DNA from: Tellurirhabdus rosea
GTDB taxonomy: Bacteria > Bacteroidota > Bacteroidia > Cytophagales > Spirosomataceae
Length of the DNA stretch: 64,000 nt
Direction of reading: 5' to 3'
Assembly (NCBI RefSeq): GCF_026278345.1
Contig: NZ_CP111085.1
Coordinates: 3,365,501 to 3,429,500 of the forward strand
The translations under genes and the position numbers were made by a program. Numbering within the stretch: position 1 is the stretch's first letter; every line of letters begins with the position of its first letter. Shown here piece after piece: positions 17,383-26,573 of the stretch. A model generated the notes under the pieces. That model saw only the letters and a program-made list of their open reading frames with translations, ran no database searches and was not told the origin of the DNA.

Positions 17383-18452
17383 TCAATTCTCATCTTCGGC
17401 AGGCTGCCCGGAAACGCTTCCTGCACGTAGGCCAGCAGTTTTTCGCGGACGATGCAGCGCAGGTCGAAGGCGGAGGGGGCGTCGAAGGAGGAGACGAGGA
17501 CACGGACCTGCACGCAGGTCGGCAGGGTTTCGGTCACCTGTACGGCGAAGGACTGCTTGTCCCAAAGCGGCTCCTGCTCGACAATCTCCCGCGCTTTCTG
17601 GCGCAGTTGGTCCACCGGCACGGTATAGTCCAGGTGCAGCATGACGGCCCCGATGATGGTCGATTCGTTGCGGGTCCAGTTCTGAAACGGCGTCTCGACA
17701 AAATACGTAATCGGCAGAATCAGCCGTCGCCGGTCCCAGACCCGCACCACCACGTTCGTCAGGTTAATTTCTTCGATCCGGCCCCATTCGTTTTCCACCA
17801 CCACCGCATCGTCCAGCCGAATCTGCTGGGTCAGGGCAATCTGAATGCCTGCCAGCAGGTTTGCCAGCGTTTTCTGCGCCGCAAAACCCACCAGGACGGA
17901 CACAATACCGGCCGAGGTCAGGACGCTCAGGCCCAGTTTCCGGCTTCCCTGAAACGAAATCAGCAGCAGCGATACGCTGATGACAATCACCCCCAGCGAC
18001 ACGACCCGCCGGATAAAGTGCAACTGCGTAACGAACTTGCGCTGGGACAGATTGGCGTCCAGCGTGGTGTCGTATTTGCGGATAATGTACAGTTCGCCGA
18101 CGCGCAGTAGCCTCAGAATGAGCCAGGTGGCAGCAATTAGAAACAGGATTTCGGAGAGCCGGTCCACGTTCGGATGGCGTCGTAGAAAAGTCCGGGACTG
18201 TAAGTTGGTGGCAATCAGGAAAAAAAGCGACGGGACAAACAGGTAGAAAGCCTGTTTGGCATTGAGCCGCAGGAGTTCAAGAAGACCGCTGGGCCGCCGC
18301 CGCTGAATAAAACTCGCAATCTGGGTGACAATGAAGCAGACGAGCAGGCCCGCTACAGACGCGGATACCAGCATCACCCAGCCGTTGCGGGTAAGCGTCC
18401 GCCAGGTCAGCTCCCAGTCGATGTTGTTCCAATAGTCAATGATGGGTTCCAT
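17370..18452 (-). CDS. MscS-family mechanosensitive channel protein
   Basis: 360 residues. Three to four N-terminal membrane segments (around 22-45, 78-95, 110-130, 160-185) lead to the pore-lining helix GIVSVLVGFAAQKTLANLLAGIQIALTQ at about 190-215. The MscS beta domain follows (IRLDDAVVVENEWGRIEEINLTNVVVRVWDRR), then an alpha/beta C-terminal domain. It would be an inner-membrane osmotic safety channel or a small-conductance paralogue. The final residues EMTE and the stop are encoded by the right arm of the 17289-17382 inverted repeat, so the natural C-terminus may have been rewritten by the repeat. The upstream neighbour on the same strand is the DoxX gene, 189 nt away. Confidence 0.9.
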   Translation of the reverse strand: MEPIIDYWNNIDWELTWRTLTRNGWVMLVSASVAGLLVCFIVTQIASFIQRRRPSGLLELLRLNAKQAFYLFVPSLFFLIATNLQSRTFLRRHPNVDRLSEILFLIAATWLILRLLRVGELYIIRKYDTTLDANLSQRKFVTQLHFIRRVVSLGVIVISVSLLLISFQGSRKLGLSVLTSAGIVSVLVGFAAQKTLANLLAGIQIALTQQIRLDDAVVVENEWGRIEEINLTNVVVRVWDRRRLILPITYFVETPFQNWTRNESTIIGAVMLHLDYTVPVDQLRQKAREIVEQEPLWDKQSFAVQVTETLPTCVQVRVLVSSFDAPSAFDLRCIVREKLLAYVQEAFPGSLPKMRIEMTE

Positions 18453-18641
18453 AATACCGTACCGCCGGGACTTCGCACGGGCGAAAAGCCGGGTAGTGGG
18501 AAGAGATGTTTCCGGTAAAACTACAATTCTGCGTGATTTTGTTAAGGCTTTCTGCCAAAACGTTGCTGTACGGAGCTTTGAATGCTTTCACGCAGAGGAC
18601 GTTGTGCGGCGGCTGTCCGGGCTTGCGTAACCCGCGCAATT

Positions 18642-19178
18642 TTAACCCCTGACGGAGTCGTTGCGCTCCTGAAGGCGCTCGGCCGTTCGGGCGGCTTTGG
18701 GGTCGGCAATGAGCTTGCCGCCGCGCACCGTGGCACCCAGCACCAGGCCCGCCGCCACCAGCACGAGGTTTTTGATAATGTACTGCCCTTCGAGCGTCGG
18801 AACCAGCAGCGGAATGGTCCAGCTTTCTTTCGGAAAAAAGACCAGAGGGAGAAATGTGCCGATCATTTGCAGAAACAGCAGACCGAGGGTGACGCGCATC
18901 CAGACGCCCGTCAGCAGGCCCAGCCCGATGGCCGTTTCCCAGGCCGCCAGCAGGGGACGCGAAATCTCAGGCTTGACATAACCGAGCGAAAGCACCGAGA
19001 TCGTCCGGGTGGCCAGCGTTTCGGCGACGCTCGTGCTTGGAAAGAACTTCAGGATACCAAACCAGAAAAAGACAATACCGAGGGCCACGCGCAGCACCGT
19101 CAGGCCGTTCTGGGCCATCCAGTCCACGATTCGGGCATCCAGCCGCCGGACGGGCTTCGGGGCTTCACTTGTTTCCAT
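18642..19178 (-). CDS. DoxX-like integral membrane protein
   Basis: 178 residues from ATG 19178 (METSEAPKPVRRLDARIVDWM). The frame is open further upstream but enters an inverted repeat, so the longer start is rejected. Four hydrophobic helices are visible: LTVLRVALGIVFFWFGILKF, LLAAWETAIGLGLLTGVW, VTLGLLFLQMIGTFLPLVFF and IIKNLVLVAAGLVLGATV. GIVFFWFGILKFFP is typical of the DoxX/YkgB (DUF417-like) membrane family. Some members are linked to quinone or thiol redox chemistry, but the role here is unknown. It is a monocistronic candidate between MscS and the repeat-containing gap. Confidence 0.8.
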   Translation of the reverse strand: METSEAPKPVRRLDARIVDWMAQNGLTVLRVALGIVFFWFGILKFFPSTSVAETLATRTISVLSLGYVKPEISRPLLAAWETAIGLGLLTGVWMRVTLGLLFLQMIGTFLPLVFFPKESWTIPLLVPTLEGQYIIKNLVLVAAGLVLGATVRGGKLIADPKAARTAERLQERNDSVRG

Positions 19179-19196
19179 AAGGTTGAGTGTTAGTAG

Positions 19197-19286
19197 TTCT
19201 CGCAGATGATCGCAGATTTTCAGCGCAGATTTTCGCAAAAAATCTGTACTAATGTGCGCCTTGAAATCAGCGATTATCGGCGAGAA
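19197..19286. repeat. Inverted repeat of CGCAGATTT-like units (copy 1, diverged)
   Basis: TTCTCGCAGATGATCGCAGA at 19197 onward pairs with the reverse complement of the segment ending at 19286 (...ATCGGCGAGAA), with several mismatches, over about 33 bp. Inside are tandem variants of CGCAGATTTT. It lies between the DoxX start and the DUF1501 stop. A much better preserved relative lies at 29675-29768. Confidence 0.7.
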
Positions 19287-19348
19287 ACTTTTCTAAGCTA
19301 TCCAACCCACAACCGTCAACCCGAACCGGTTGTTGATAAAAGTGAGGA

Positions 19349-20794
19349 TTATGCCAGCAGCGGTTTCACCACCTTCCCGTGCACGTCCGTCAGCCGGTAG
19401 CGCCGCCCCTGGTGCTTGAAGGTCAGTTTTTCGTGGTCGACCCCCATCAGGTGCATGATGGTGGCCTGAAAATCGTGCACGTGCACGGGGTCGCGGGCGA
19501 TGTTGTAGCCGAACTCGTCCGTTTCGCCGTAAACCATGCTCTTTTTGATGCCCGCCCCGGCCATCCAGACCGTGAAACAGCGCGGGTGGTGGTCACGGCC
19601 GTAATTATCCCTCGTCAGTTTGCCCTGCGAATAATTCGTCCGGCCAAATTCGCCGCCCCAGATGACGAGCGTTTCGTCGAGCAGACCGCGCTGCTTCAGA
19701 TCCATAACGAGCGCCGCCGATGCCTGGTCTACACTTTTCGTCTGGATTTTGATGTCGTTGGGCAGATTGCCGTGCTGGTCCCAGCCCTGGTGGTAGAGCT
19801 GGACAAACTTTACATCTTTCTCAATGAGCTTCCGGGCCAGCAGGCAGTTGGCGGCAAACGTACCGGGCTTGCGGCTGTCGGGGCCGTAGAGGTCGAAAAT
19901 GTAAGCGGGTTCTTTGGCAATATCGAGCGTTTCGGGCACGGAGGTTTGCATCCGGTAGGCCATTTCGTACTGCGCCATCCGGTGGTTGATCTCCGGGTCC
20001 AGCACCTGTTTGTACTGCTCCTGATGCAGCTTGCCGAGGTAGTCGAGCATGCGGCGACGGCTCGTTTTGTCGATGCCCGGCGGGTTGTTGAGGTAAAATA
20101 CCGGATCCGGCCCCGACCGGAACACCACGCCCTGGTGCACGCTCGGCAGAAAGCCGTTGCTCCACAGCTTGGCGTACAGCGGCTGGTCGCCGTTGCGGCC
20201 CTTCGACAGCAGCACCACAAAAGCGGGCAGATTCTGGTTGTCGGACCCCAGCCCGTAGCTCACCCACGACCCGAAACTCGGCCGCCCGCCCTGCTGCGAA
20301 CCCGTCTGAAAAAACGTCACGGCAGGGTCGTGATTGATAGCCTCGGTGTGCATGGTGCGGATGAAGCTCAGGTCGTCCACGATCCGGGACGTGTGCGGCA
20401 GCAGTTCCGACATCCACATCCGGCTTTGCCCGTACTGTTTGAACGAAAACCGGGAAGCGGCCAGCGGGAAACGGCTTTGTCCGGCCGTCATGCCCGTTAG
20501 GCGCTGCCCTTTCCGGACGGATTCAGGCAGGTCCTGCCCCCACATGGTCTCCAGTCGGGGCTTGTAGTCGAACAGGTCGAGCTGCGAAGGCGCGCCGCTC
20601 TGGAACAGATAGATCACCCGTTTGACTTTCGGCGGAAAATGGGGTTTGCCCAGCGCCCCGGTCTCGCTGCCCGAAGCGAACAGCTTGCCAGGGTTCAGCA
20701 GGGACGCCAGCGCCAGGGTGCCGATGCCCGCGCTCGTGCGACCGAGGAAGGTGCGGCGGCTCTGGATATCGTGGATTTCGTCTTCGAGGTCCAT
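19349..20794 (-). CDS. DUF1501 domain protein, Tat-exported (module 1)
   Basis: 481 residues from ATG 20794. A TTG at 20845 would read through a palindrome and is rejected. The Tat signal is RRTFLGRTSAG. The body shows the sulfatase/alkaline-phosphatase-like DUF1501 layout: VKRVIYLFQSGAPSQLDLFDYKP, later WDQHGNLPNDI, LVIWGGEFGRTNYSQGK and GRDHHPRCFTVWMAGAGIK, with H and D residues that could bind metal. The substrate is unknown. DUF1501 proteins are nearly always encoded next to DUF1549/DUF1553 cytochrome proteins, as here (75 nt after the DUF1553 stop), so they probably act together in the cell envelope. A paralogue lies at 38885-40378. Confidence 0.92.
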   Translation of the reverse strand: MDLEDEIHDIQSRRTFLGRTSAGIGTLALASLLNPGKLFASGSETGALGKPHFPPKVKRVIYLFQSGAPSQLDLFDYKPRLETMWGQDLPESVRKGQRLTGMTAGQSRFPLAASRFSFKQYGQSRMWMSELLPHTSRIVDDLSFIRTMHTEAINHDPAVTFFQTGSQQGGRPSFGSWVSYGLGSDNQNLPAFVVLLSKGRNGDQPLYAKLWSNGFLPSVHQGVVFRSGPDPVFYLNNPPGIDKTSRRRMLDYLGKLHQEQYKQVLDPEINHRMAQYEMAYRMQTSVPETLDIAKEPAYIFDLYGPDSRKPGTFAANCLLARKLIEKDVKFVQLYHQGWDQHGNLPNDIKIQTKSVDQASAALVMDLKQRGLLDETLVIWGGEFGRTNYSQGKLTRDNYGRDHHPRCFTVWMAGAGIKKSMVYGETDEFGYNIARDPVHVHDFQATIMHLMGVDHEKLTFKHQGRRYRLTDVHGKVVKPLLA

Positions 20795-20802
20795 CTTGTG
20801 GC

Positions 20803-20863
20803 ACGGAGCGGTGCCCCGTGTAGTTTTTATTGTTTTGAAAATCAAAGCGGAGCGGCGCTCCGC
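20803..20863. repeat. Pair of GCGGAG-type palindromes in the DUF1553-DUF1501 junction (module 1)
   Basis: GCGGAGCGGCGCTCCGC at 20847-20863 is a palindrome except for its central base. A second unit, CACGGAGCGGTGCCCCGTG, lies at about 20802-20820. In mRNA orientation the DUF1553 stop TAA is the start of TAATGTA followed by the first palindrome. The same arrangement occurs at 40388-40498. Confidence 0.8.
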
Positions 20864-20869
20864 CTTACA

Positions 20870-23800
20870 TTATCGCTTGACAATCGCCTCGTCAAAATTC
20901 ATCACCGTACTGGCTACGACCGTCCGGGCGGCGAGCTCGGCGGGCGGCAGCTTTTTGTCCACCGGAAATTCGCCCACCGTCAGCAGTGCCTGCGCCCGTT
21001 TGGGGTTTTTCCGGAAATCGGCCAGTTCTTCGGCGTATAGTTGCCGCATCAGCGCCACCTCCTGCGGCCGCGCCGGCCGGCTCACCACCGCCTTAAAATA
21101 GGTATTGATCGCCGTCGCCACGTCCGCCGTGCCGAACGTTTTCTGCGCCAGCACCCGGGCCGCTTCCACAAACTGCGGGTCGTTCAGCGTCACGAGGGCC
21201 TGAAGCGGAGTCGAGGTTTTCTGACGCCGCACGGTGCAGGTATGCCGCTCCGCCGCGTCGAAATTGAGCATCATCGGCGGGGGCGACGAGCGTTTCCAGA
21301 TGGTATACATGGAGCGCCGGTACAGGCTGTCGCCGTGGTTCTGCACGTATGTGGTGGTGTTGCGCGTGGCGAGCGCCTCCCAGATGCCCGCGGGCTGGTA
21401 CGGGTGCACACTCGGTCCGCCGATCCGGCGCGTCAGCAGGCCGCTGGCCGCCAGGGCGTTGTCGCGAACCTGCTCGGCGGAGAGGCGGAAGTTCGGGCCG
21501 CGCGTCAGGTACGAATTGTCATAATCCGCCTCCCGAACGGCCGCCGGGGTGACGGACGACTGCCGGTACGTGGCCGACATCACGATCCGTTTGTGCAGGG
21601 CTTTGTAATTCCAGCCGCTTTCCCGGAAGGTCGCCGCCAGCCAGTCGAGCAGTTCGGGGTGGGTGGGGAGGTTGCCCTGGTTGCCGAAATCGTCGCTGGA
21701 TTTGACCAGTCCCTGCCCGAAATACTGCTGCCACACCCGGTTGACCACCACCCGCGCAAACAGCGGGTTGTCTTCGTCCAGCAGCCATTGCGCCAGCCCA
21801 AGGCGATTTCTGGGGTATTTTTGAGGAAAAGCGGGCAACTGCGCGGGCGTGTTGGGGGAAACTTCTTCAGCCGGGGCATCGTACGAGCCGCGCTTCAGCA
21901 CAAAGGTCCTGCGCGGAAACTTCCGTTCCCGCATCGTCATCACCTGATCGGCATTGGTGTACAGCATCAGCGCCTCGCCCCGCAGTTTCATGGCCCCATC
22001 GAAGGCGGCTTTATAACCCGGATCGACCGTTGTGACGTAGAAATTGTACAAACCGCTGCGCTGGGCCGGGGTTCGTTTGGCGGCCGGGGTACGGAGTGCG
22101 GTGGACAGCGCATCCGGCCCTCCGGCGAGTTGCGGCATCTCCAGTTCGGTCAGGGCGCGGTTGTAAATCCGCAGTTCGTCCACCGCAAAATCTTTGTAGA
22201 AATAGTCGTGCATCCGACCGATGTAGAACGAGTGCTGTGCCCAGTGGGTCTTGTCCTTGCCCCAGACGATGCTGTGCCGGAGGTTGTCGGTGATTACCTG
22301 CGTCCGCATCGGCCGCCCGTTCAGGTACAGCTTCAGGCCCGCCGTGCGCCCCGTGCCGTCGTAGGTCATGGCGATCTGGAACCACTTTTTTACCGGGACT
22401 TTGTCCAGCGATTCCACGTCCAGCGCGTTGTCGGGCCAGACGTGGCTGAGGGTCACCTTTACCCGCCCGTCTTTCAGCAAATCCATCTGATAGCCCCGCT
22501 GGCCGTCCATGGGGCCCGTGGTGCGTCCCATGAGGGTCATTTCCATACCCGGTTTCGCCAGATTGAACCAGCTGCTGAGCGTAAACGGCTGATTCTGTTC
22601 GAAAACGGCGAAATCGCCCGGCAGCTGAATCTGGCTGTCGCCCCGCAGGAACCGCGCCCGCCCGAAGCGACCCGGCACCGACAGGGCGTATTTTTCGGGG
22701 TCGCCGCCCAGGCGCGCCGGAACGGTGTCGTTGGCCCCGTTGATGAACAGATTGCGCGGGTCCTTGGCGAGTTCAGCGGCCGTTTTGGGCTTTTTCGGCT
22801 CTTTGGGCTTTTCGTATTTTTTGCCCATCGCTTCGGCCCGCTTCCGCTTTTCGTCGTCGAGCTTCTGTTCGGCTTTCCGCTTTTCCTCCTCCTGTCTGGT
22901 AAAGACCACGTAATCGACCTTGTCGGTTTCGTCGAAGGTATAATGCGCGATCAGGCCGGTTTTGAGGGATGAAACGGGCGTTTTTTCGGCCGCCGTCAGC
23001 CACTGCCCAAAGCGCTGCTGGTAGTCGGGGCGGGCCGGGTTCAGCTGCTGGTGGAGCGGCGTCAGTTTTTCCCGGATAAATTTCAATCGGGCGTCCGTTT
23101 CGGCACTCGTCAGGGTCACGGTCGGGGCGGCCTCGCCGTTGTATGGAATCTGGCCCCGGTCGTTGTTGCTGTTGAAGAAGGCAAAAAGCGAGAAATAATC
23201 TTTCTGCGAAATGGGGTCGTACTTGTGGTCGTGGCAGCGGGCGCACTCGACGGTCAGGCCCAGAAACGCCTTGCCGAAGGTGTTGGTGCGGTCGGCGACA
23301 TACTCCACGCGGTATTCTTCGTCCACAATGCCGCCTTCCTGACTCTGCTGGTGGTTGCGGTTGAAGGCCGTCGCGACGAGCATGTCCCGGCTGGGCCTGG
23401 GCAGCATATCCCCCGCGAGCTGCCAGGTCGTGAAACGGTCGTACGACAGGTTCCGGTTAAAGGCCCGGATTACCCAGTCGCGGTAGGGCCACATGGTGCG
23501 CAGGCCGTCGTCCTGATAGCCGTGCGTGTCGGCGTAACGGGCCACATCGAGCCATTCGGCGGCCTGCCGTTCGCCGTAGTGGGGCGAGGACAGCAGCCGG
23601 TTCACCACTTTCTCGTAGGCGTTCGGGGAGTTGTCGGCCAGAAAGGCGTCCACCTCGGCGGGTGTCGGCGGCAGGCCCGTCAGGTCGAGGGAGACCCGGC
23701 GCAGCAGGGTGGCTTTGTCGGCTTCGGGGGCGGGACGCAGGGATGCAAGCGCGGGCATCTCGGCCCGGCGTTGCCAGACAAAACGGTCAATGTCGTTTTT

Positions 23801-24298
23801 CGCCCAGCCGTTGTCCTTCACCTGCGGCACGGCCGGTTTTTCGACTTTCGTCAGCGACCAGTGGGGTTTGTACTGGGCGCCCTGTTCGATCCAGCGGATG
23901 AGCAGCGCCTTTTCTTCCGCCGAAAGGGCAAGGTTCGACGACGGCTCGGGCATCATGTACTCGGGGTCGGTCGAGACGATGCGGTGGTAGAATTCACTTT
24001 TGGCGAGATTTCCGGGAACAATGGCCCGGTTGCCGCTTTCGGTCAGGGCTTCGTAGGCGCCTTCCGGCGTATCGAGGCGCAGTCCGGCCTTCTGCTTCGC
24101 TTTGTCCGGCCCGTGGCAGGCAAAACAGCGGTCCGACAGAATGGGCTTGATATGCAGATTGTAATCGACTTTTTCGGGCAGCGTGTGTTCCACCGCCACG
24201 ATTTCGGCGGGTTTTTCCACATGACTGCACGCGCCCAGCAGCAGTCCGGCCAGGGCGTAAGCCGTCGAAAAACGCAATATCGACTGCCGGCTTTTCAT
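20870..24298 (-). CDS. PSD1-type protein: c-type cytochrome + DUF1549 + LamG + DUF1553 (module 1)
   Basis: 1142 residues. A lipoprotein signal ends at C24 (LLLGAC). A Planctomycete-type cytochrome C domain has CFACH at 58-62 and MMPEPSS as a candidate methionine ligand near 115. The DUF1549 domain follows (about 150-370), with a second CxxCH (CARCHDHKYDP) near residue 351. A concanavalin-like LamG domain occupies about 550-730 (PFTLSSWFNLAKPG, KWFQIAMTYDGTG, LKLYLNGRPM). The DUF1553 domain fills the last 280 residues (NRLGLAQWLLDEDNPLFARV, GLVKSSDDFGNQGNLPTHPELLDWL). A role in periplasmic oxidative glycan breakdown is plausible but unproven. A -7 box lies upstream, and the gene heads the DUF1553-DUF1501 operon. 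Confidence 0.92.
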   Translation of the reverse strand: MKSRQSILRFSTAYALAGLLLGACSHVEKPAEIVAVEHTLPEKVDYNLHIKPILSDRCFACHGPDKAKQKAGLRLDTPEGAYEALTESGNRAIVPGNLAKSEFYHRIVSTDPEYMMPEPSSNLALSAEEKALLIRWIEQGAQYKPHWSLTKVEKPAVPQVKDNGWAKNDIDRFVWQRRAEMPALASLRPAPEADKATLLRRVSLDLTGLPPTPAEVDAFLADNSPNAYEKVVNRLLSSPHYGERQAAEWLDVARYADTHGYQDDGLRTMWPYRDWVIRAFNRNLSYDRFTTWQLAGDMLPRPSRDMLVATAFNRNHQQSQEGGIVDEEYRVEYVADRTNTFGKAFLGLTVECARCHDHKYDPISQKDYFSLFAFFNSNNDRGQIPYNGEAAPTVTLTSAETDARLKFIREKLTPLHQQLNPARPDYQQRFGQWLTAAEKTPVSSLKTGLIAHYTFDETDKVDYVVFTRQEEEKRKAEQKLDDEKRKRAEAMGKKYEKPKEPKKPKTAAELAKDPRNLFINGANDTVPARLGGDPEKYALSVPGRFGRARFLRGDSQIQLPGDFAVFEQNQPFTLSSWFNLAKPGMEMTLMGRTTGPMDGQRGYQMDLLKDGRVKVTLSHVWPDNALDVESLDKVPVKKWFQIAMTYDGTGRTAGLKLYLNGRPMRTQVITDNLRHSIVWGKDKTHWAQHSFYIGRMHDYFYKDFAVDELRIYNRALTELEMPQLAGGPDALSTALRTPAAKRTPAQRSGLYNFYVTTVDPGYKAAFDGAMKLRGEALMLYTNADQVMTMRERKFPRRTFVLKRGSYDAPAEEVSPNTPAQLPAFPQKYPRNRLGLAQWLLDEDNPLFARVVVNRVWQQYFGQGLVKSSDDFGNQGNLPTHPELLDWLAATFRESGWNYKALHKRIVMSATYRQSSVTPAAVREADYDNSYLTRGPNFRLSAEQVRDNALAASGLLTRRIGGPSVHPYQPAGIWEALATRNTTTYVQNHGDSLYRRSMYTIWKRSSPPPMMLNFDAAERHTCTVRRQKTSTPLQALVTLNDPQFVEAARVLAQKTFGTADVATAINTYFKAVVSRPARPQEVALMRQLYAEELADFRKNPKRAQALLTVGEFPVDKKLPPAELAARTVVASTVMNFDEAIVKR

Positions 24299-24330
24299 GA
24301 TAAGATAACGGGTTTAAGGTCAGGGCTTAG

Positions 24331-24338
24331 CAAAGATA
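24331..24338 (-). promoter_or_regulatory. -7 box of the DUF1553-DUF1501 operon (module 1)
   Basis: The minus strand reads TATCTTTG, a full match to TAnnTTTG, about 33 nt before the ATG at 24298. No clear TTTG at -33. The rest of the 250-nt gap to the FUSC gene shows only short GC-rich inverted pairs. Confidence 0.5.
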
Positions 24339-24548
24339 AGGTTTTTGACTTATTATGCTAAGTTGTCAGAAGGTTTATCCTTCCCCTAAAAGGCCGGAGG
24401 AGTTGGTTTCTTAACCTTCGGGCGGCCGGTAAAAGCAAAATCTCCCGCTGAAAAAAAGGGCCGGAAAGCCCGCTTGGTAAAATCCGGCGGGCGTTTGAGC
24501 CTTTCCCGGTTCTGCTTCTGTTGAGCGTTTACCCGGCTCCTTTACCGG

Positions 24549-25634
24549 ATGGACTACCGGAAAAGTGAACGGCAATTTTTTATGGTTAAAGAACTCTTTG
24601 AAATCAAAAAGTCAGACCGCCGCTGGGATTTTCCCGTGCTGGCGGGCCTGTGCGTGGGCATTCCCATGCTGGCGGGCTACCTGACGGGCAACCTGCCGGG
24701 CGGCAAGCTGGCTTCGATGGCCGGGCTGGTGATTCTTTACCTGCAATCGTCGAGTGTGGTGGTCCGGATGATCACGCTGATGAGCTGTTCGTTCGGCATC
24801 CTGGTTTCTTTTTCGCTGGGGCTGCTTTGCGGCTTCAACCCCTTTGTAGCCTCCGCTTTTCTGGGCGTGCTGGCCTTCACGGTGCATCTGGTGCTGTATT
24901 ACCTGAAAATGACCCGTCCGCCCGGCAATTTTTTCTTCATCATGGTCGCTTCCGTGGCCCTTTGCATGCCGTACGATGTCCGGCTTATTCCCGAAAAAAT
25001 CGGTTACGTGGCCATCGGAACGATGCTGTCCTGCACCCTGGGACTGGTTTACAGTATTCTCACGCTGTCGAAAACGAAGAGTGCGGCCGAGGTCATCAGC
25101 GTCGACAAGAACAAATACGTCAACTTTGTCGAATCGGTTACGTTCGGGCTGACTGTGGGCCTGTCGCTGCTGGTGGCGCAGTTGCTGAAACTCCAGAATC
25201 CGTACTGGGTGCCCACGACCTGTATGGCCGTGATGCAGGGCGTCAGTACGCGGCATGTCTGGCAGCGGAGCCTCCAGCGGGTGATCGGTACGCTGCTGGG
25301 GCTGGGTCTGGCCTGGGGCATTCTGCTCCTGAAGCCCACGCTGCTGGTGATGGCCCTCGGCATCATTGTGCTGCAAACGGTGGTCGAGTGGCTGGTGGTG
25401 CGCAACTACGGCATTGCGGTCATTTTCATTACCATCCTCACCATCTTTCTGGCCGAGTCGGGCGCTTCGCTGACCGCCAACCCGACGGAACTGATTACGG
25501 CCCGTTTGCTGGATATTGTCCTGGGAAGCCTCATCGGGGCCTTTGGCGGCTGGATGCTGTACAATGAGCGGCTACAGGACGTGGCGACCCGGCAGATGCG
25601 AAAAACGAAAATTGCGCTGACGAAAAGGCGTTAG
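24549..25634 (+). CDS. FUSC-family (fusaric acid resistance-like) membrane protein
   Basis: 361 residues. ATG 24549 is used; ATG 24582 (MVKELFEIKKSDRRW) is an equally good start. Two blocks of about five membrane helices are separated by a short cytoplasmic stretch (LSKTKSAAEVISVDKNKYVNFVES). The second block contains YWVPTTCMAVMQG and RHVWQRSLQRVIGTLLG, a pattern typical of FUSC/YccS-like proteins. It may be an efflux or envelope transport component, but the substrate is unknown. Its stop codon overlaps the stop of the convergent deacetylase gene by three bases, so transcripts from the two genes must run into each other. Confidence 0.85.
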   Translation: MDYRKSERQFFMVKELFEIKKSDRRWDFPVLAGLCVGIPMLAGYLTGNLPGGKLASMAGLVILYLQSSSVVVRMITLMSCSFGILVSFSLGLLCGFNPFVASAFLGVLAFTVHLVLYYLKMTRPPGNFFFIMVASVALCMPYDVRLIPEKIGYVAIGTMLSCTLGLVYSILTLSKTKSAAEVISVDKNKYVNFVESVTFGLTVGLSLLVAQLLKLQNPYWVPTTCMAVMQGVSTRHVWQRSLQRVIGTLLGLGLAWGILLLKPTLLVMALGIIVLQTVVEWLVVRNYGIAVIFITILTIFLAESGASLTANPTELITARLLDIVLGSLIGAFGGWMLYNERLQDVATRQMRKTKIALTKRR

Positions 25635-26428
25635 GGGCGGGTCTGCTGCGCTTTCACCAACTCCGCTACGTCTACCATCGGGGCGACCCAGATGTCTTTT
25701 TCGTGCTGTTTCAGGTAGCGCAGCAGTTCGCGGTGCGCCGGTAGCGAAACGTTGAGGCCATGTCCGCCGCCCACGCCGTGAAAGCAGAACACCAGCAGAC
25801 CCTGCCGGGCTTCGGCTTTCTTCACCTGCGCGATCAGCGCCTCACCCGACTGCCCGTTGACGATGAAGGCGTTGGTGTTGGTTAGGTCTACCTGGGCCGC
25901 CGGGGTGATGCCTGCCCGCACGCCCCGCGCCCCGACGAACAGCTCTTTCTGGCCGCTGAGGTAAGGCGTACCCCCGATTTTGGTATCGCCGCAGGGGTAG
26001 GCGAAGGTCCGTTTCGTTTTCCCGTCGATGGCAAACAGCAGGGCGTTCATAGCCCGGATGTCGGCCGTGATGCGTGGCAGGCTGTATTGGGTCAGGTCCG
26101 TATCCGGCTTGACGAACTCCCGCCCCGGCCGACCGCCTTCGCAGGGGTGCGTGAAGGTATGATTGCCCAGTTCGTGCCCGCTGGCCGCCGCCCGTCGCCA
26201 GCCGGGAATCTGCGCCTGAAGCGTGCCGAAAATGTCCGTGATGTAGAAAGTGCCCTTCAATCTGAGCGAATCCAGCGCCGGAATGGCATTGGTAAAATGC
26301 TCGTTGAGCGCATCGTCGTAGGTGAGCACCACCGCGCACCGCCTGCCGTTCCAGGGGCCGTTTTGCTGGGCGTGGGCCGAAACAGCTAGCGTCAGGAGCA
26401 GGGAAAAGAGGACAACGTGTTTTTTCAT
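25631..26428 (-). CDS. Polysaccharide deacetylase (NodB/CE4 domain), exported
   Basis: 265 residues with signal peptide MKKHVVLFSLLLTLAVSAHA. The CE4 motifs are present: TYDD with D38/D39 (catalytic base and metal ligand), and HTFTH with H90 and H94 (metal ligands) within GHELGNHTFTH. A later strand, TFAYPCGD, and the C-terminal CFHGVGGG segment (LLVFCFHGVGGGHG) complete the barrel. It would remove N- or O-acetyl groups from a polysaccharide in the periplasm or outside the cell. The substrate could be the deacetylated exopolysaccharide, chitin-like polymer or peptidoglycan. It stands alone on its strand and converges with the FUSC gene. Confidence 0.9.
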   Translation of the reverse strand: MKKHVVLFSLLLTLAVSAHAQQNGPWNGRRCAVVLTYDDALNEHFTNAIPALDSLRLKGTFYITDIFGTLQAQIPGWRRAAASGHELGNHTFTHPCEGGRPGREFVKPDTDLTQYSLPRITADIRAMNALLFAIDGKTKRTFAYPCGDTKIGGTPYLSGQKELFVGARGVRAGITPAAQVDLTNTNAFIVNGQSGEALIAQVKKAEARQGLLVFCFHGVGGGHGLNVSLPAHRELLRYLKQHEKDIWVAPMVDVAELVKAQQTRP

Positions 26429-26542
26429 AAAAACGGGAGCTTCAGAGAACGGTCAGGTTCTTTCTTGTCAGGAAAGAAGAAACGAAGCGAATCTTAATCA
26501 GTTGTGGATATTTATGTTGGCTGCGATGATGGAATTCCTCAT

Positions 26543-26568
26543 CCCTGAATCTGAATAAAGATTCAGGG
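26543..26568. other. Hairpin in the divergent deacetylase-ohr gap
   Basis: CCCTGAATCT and AGATTCAGGG form a perfect 10-bp stem with a 6-nt loop (GAATAA). It lies only five bases before the -33 element of the ohr promoter, so it may be a fossil terminator insulating the two divergent genes or a binding site. No T run follows in either direction. Confidence 0.6.
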
Positions 26569-26573
26569 CCGAG

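Noticed and set aside
21041-24361. Long plus-strand frames opposite the DUF1553 gene.
   Set aside because: Antisense shadows of a gene with multiple recognised domains; no start context and no motifs.
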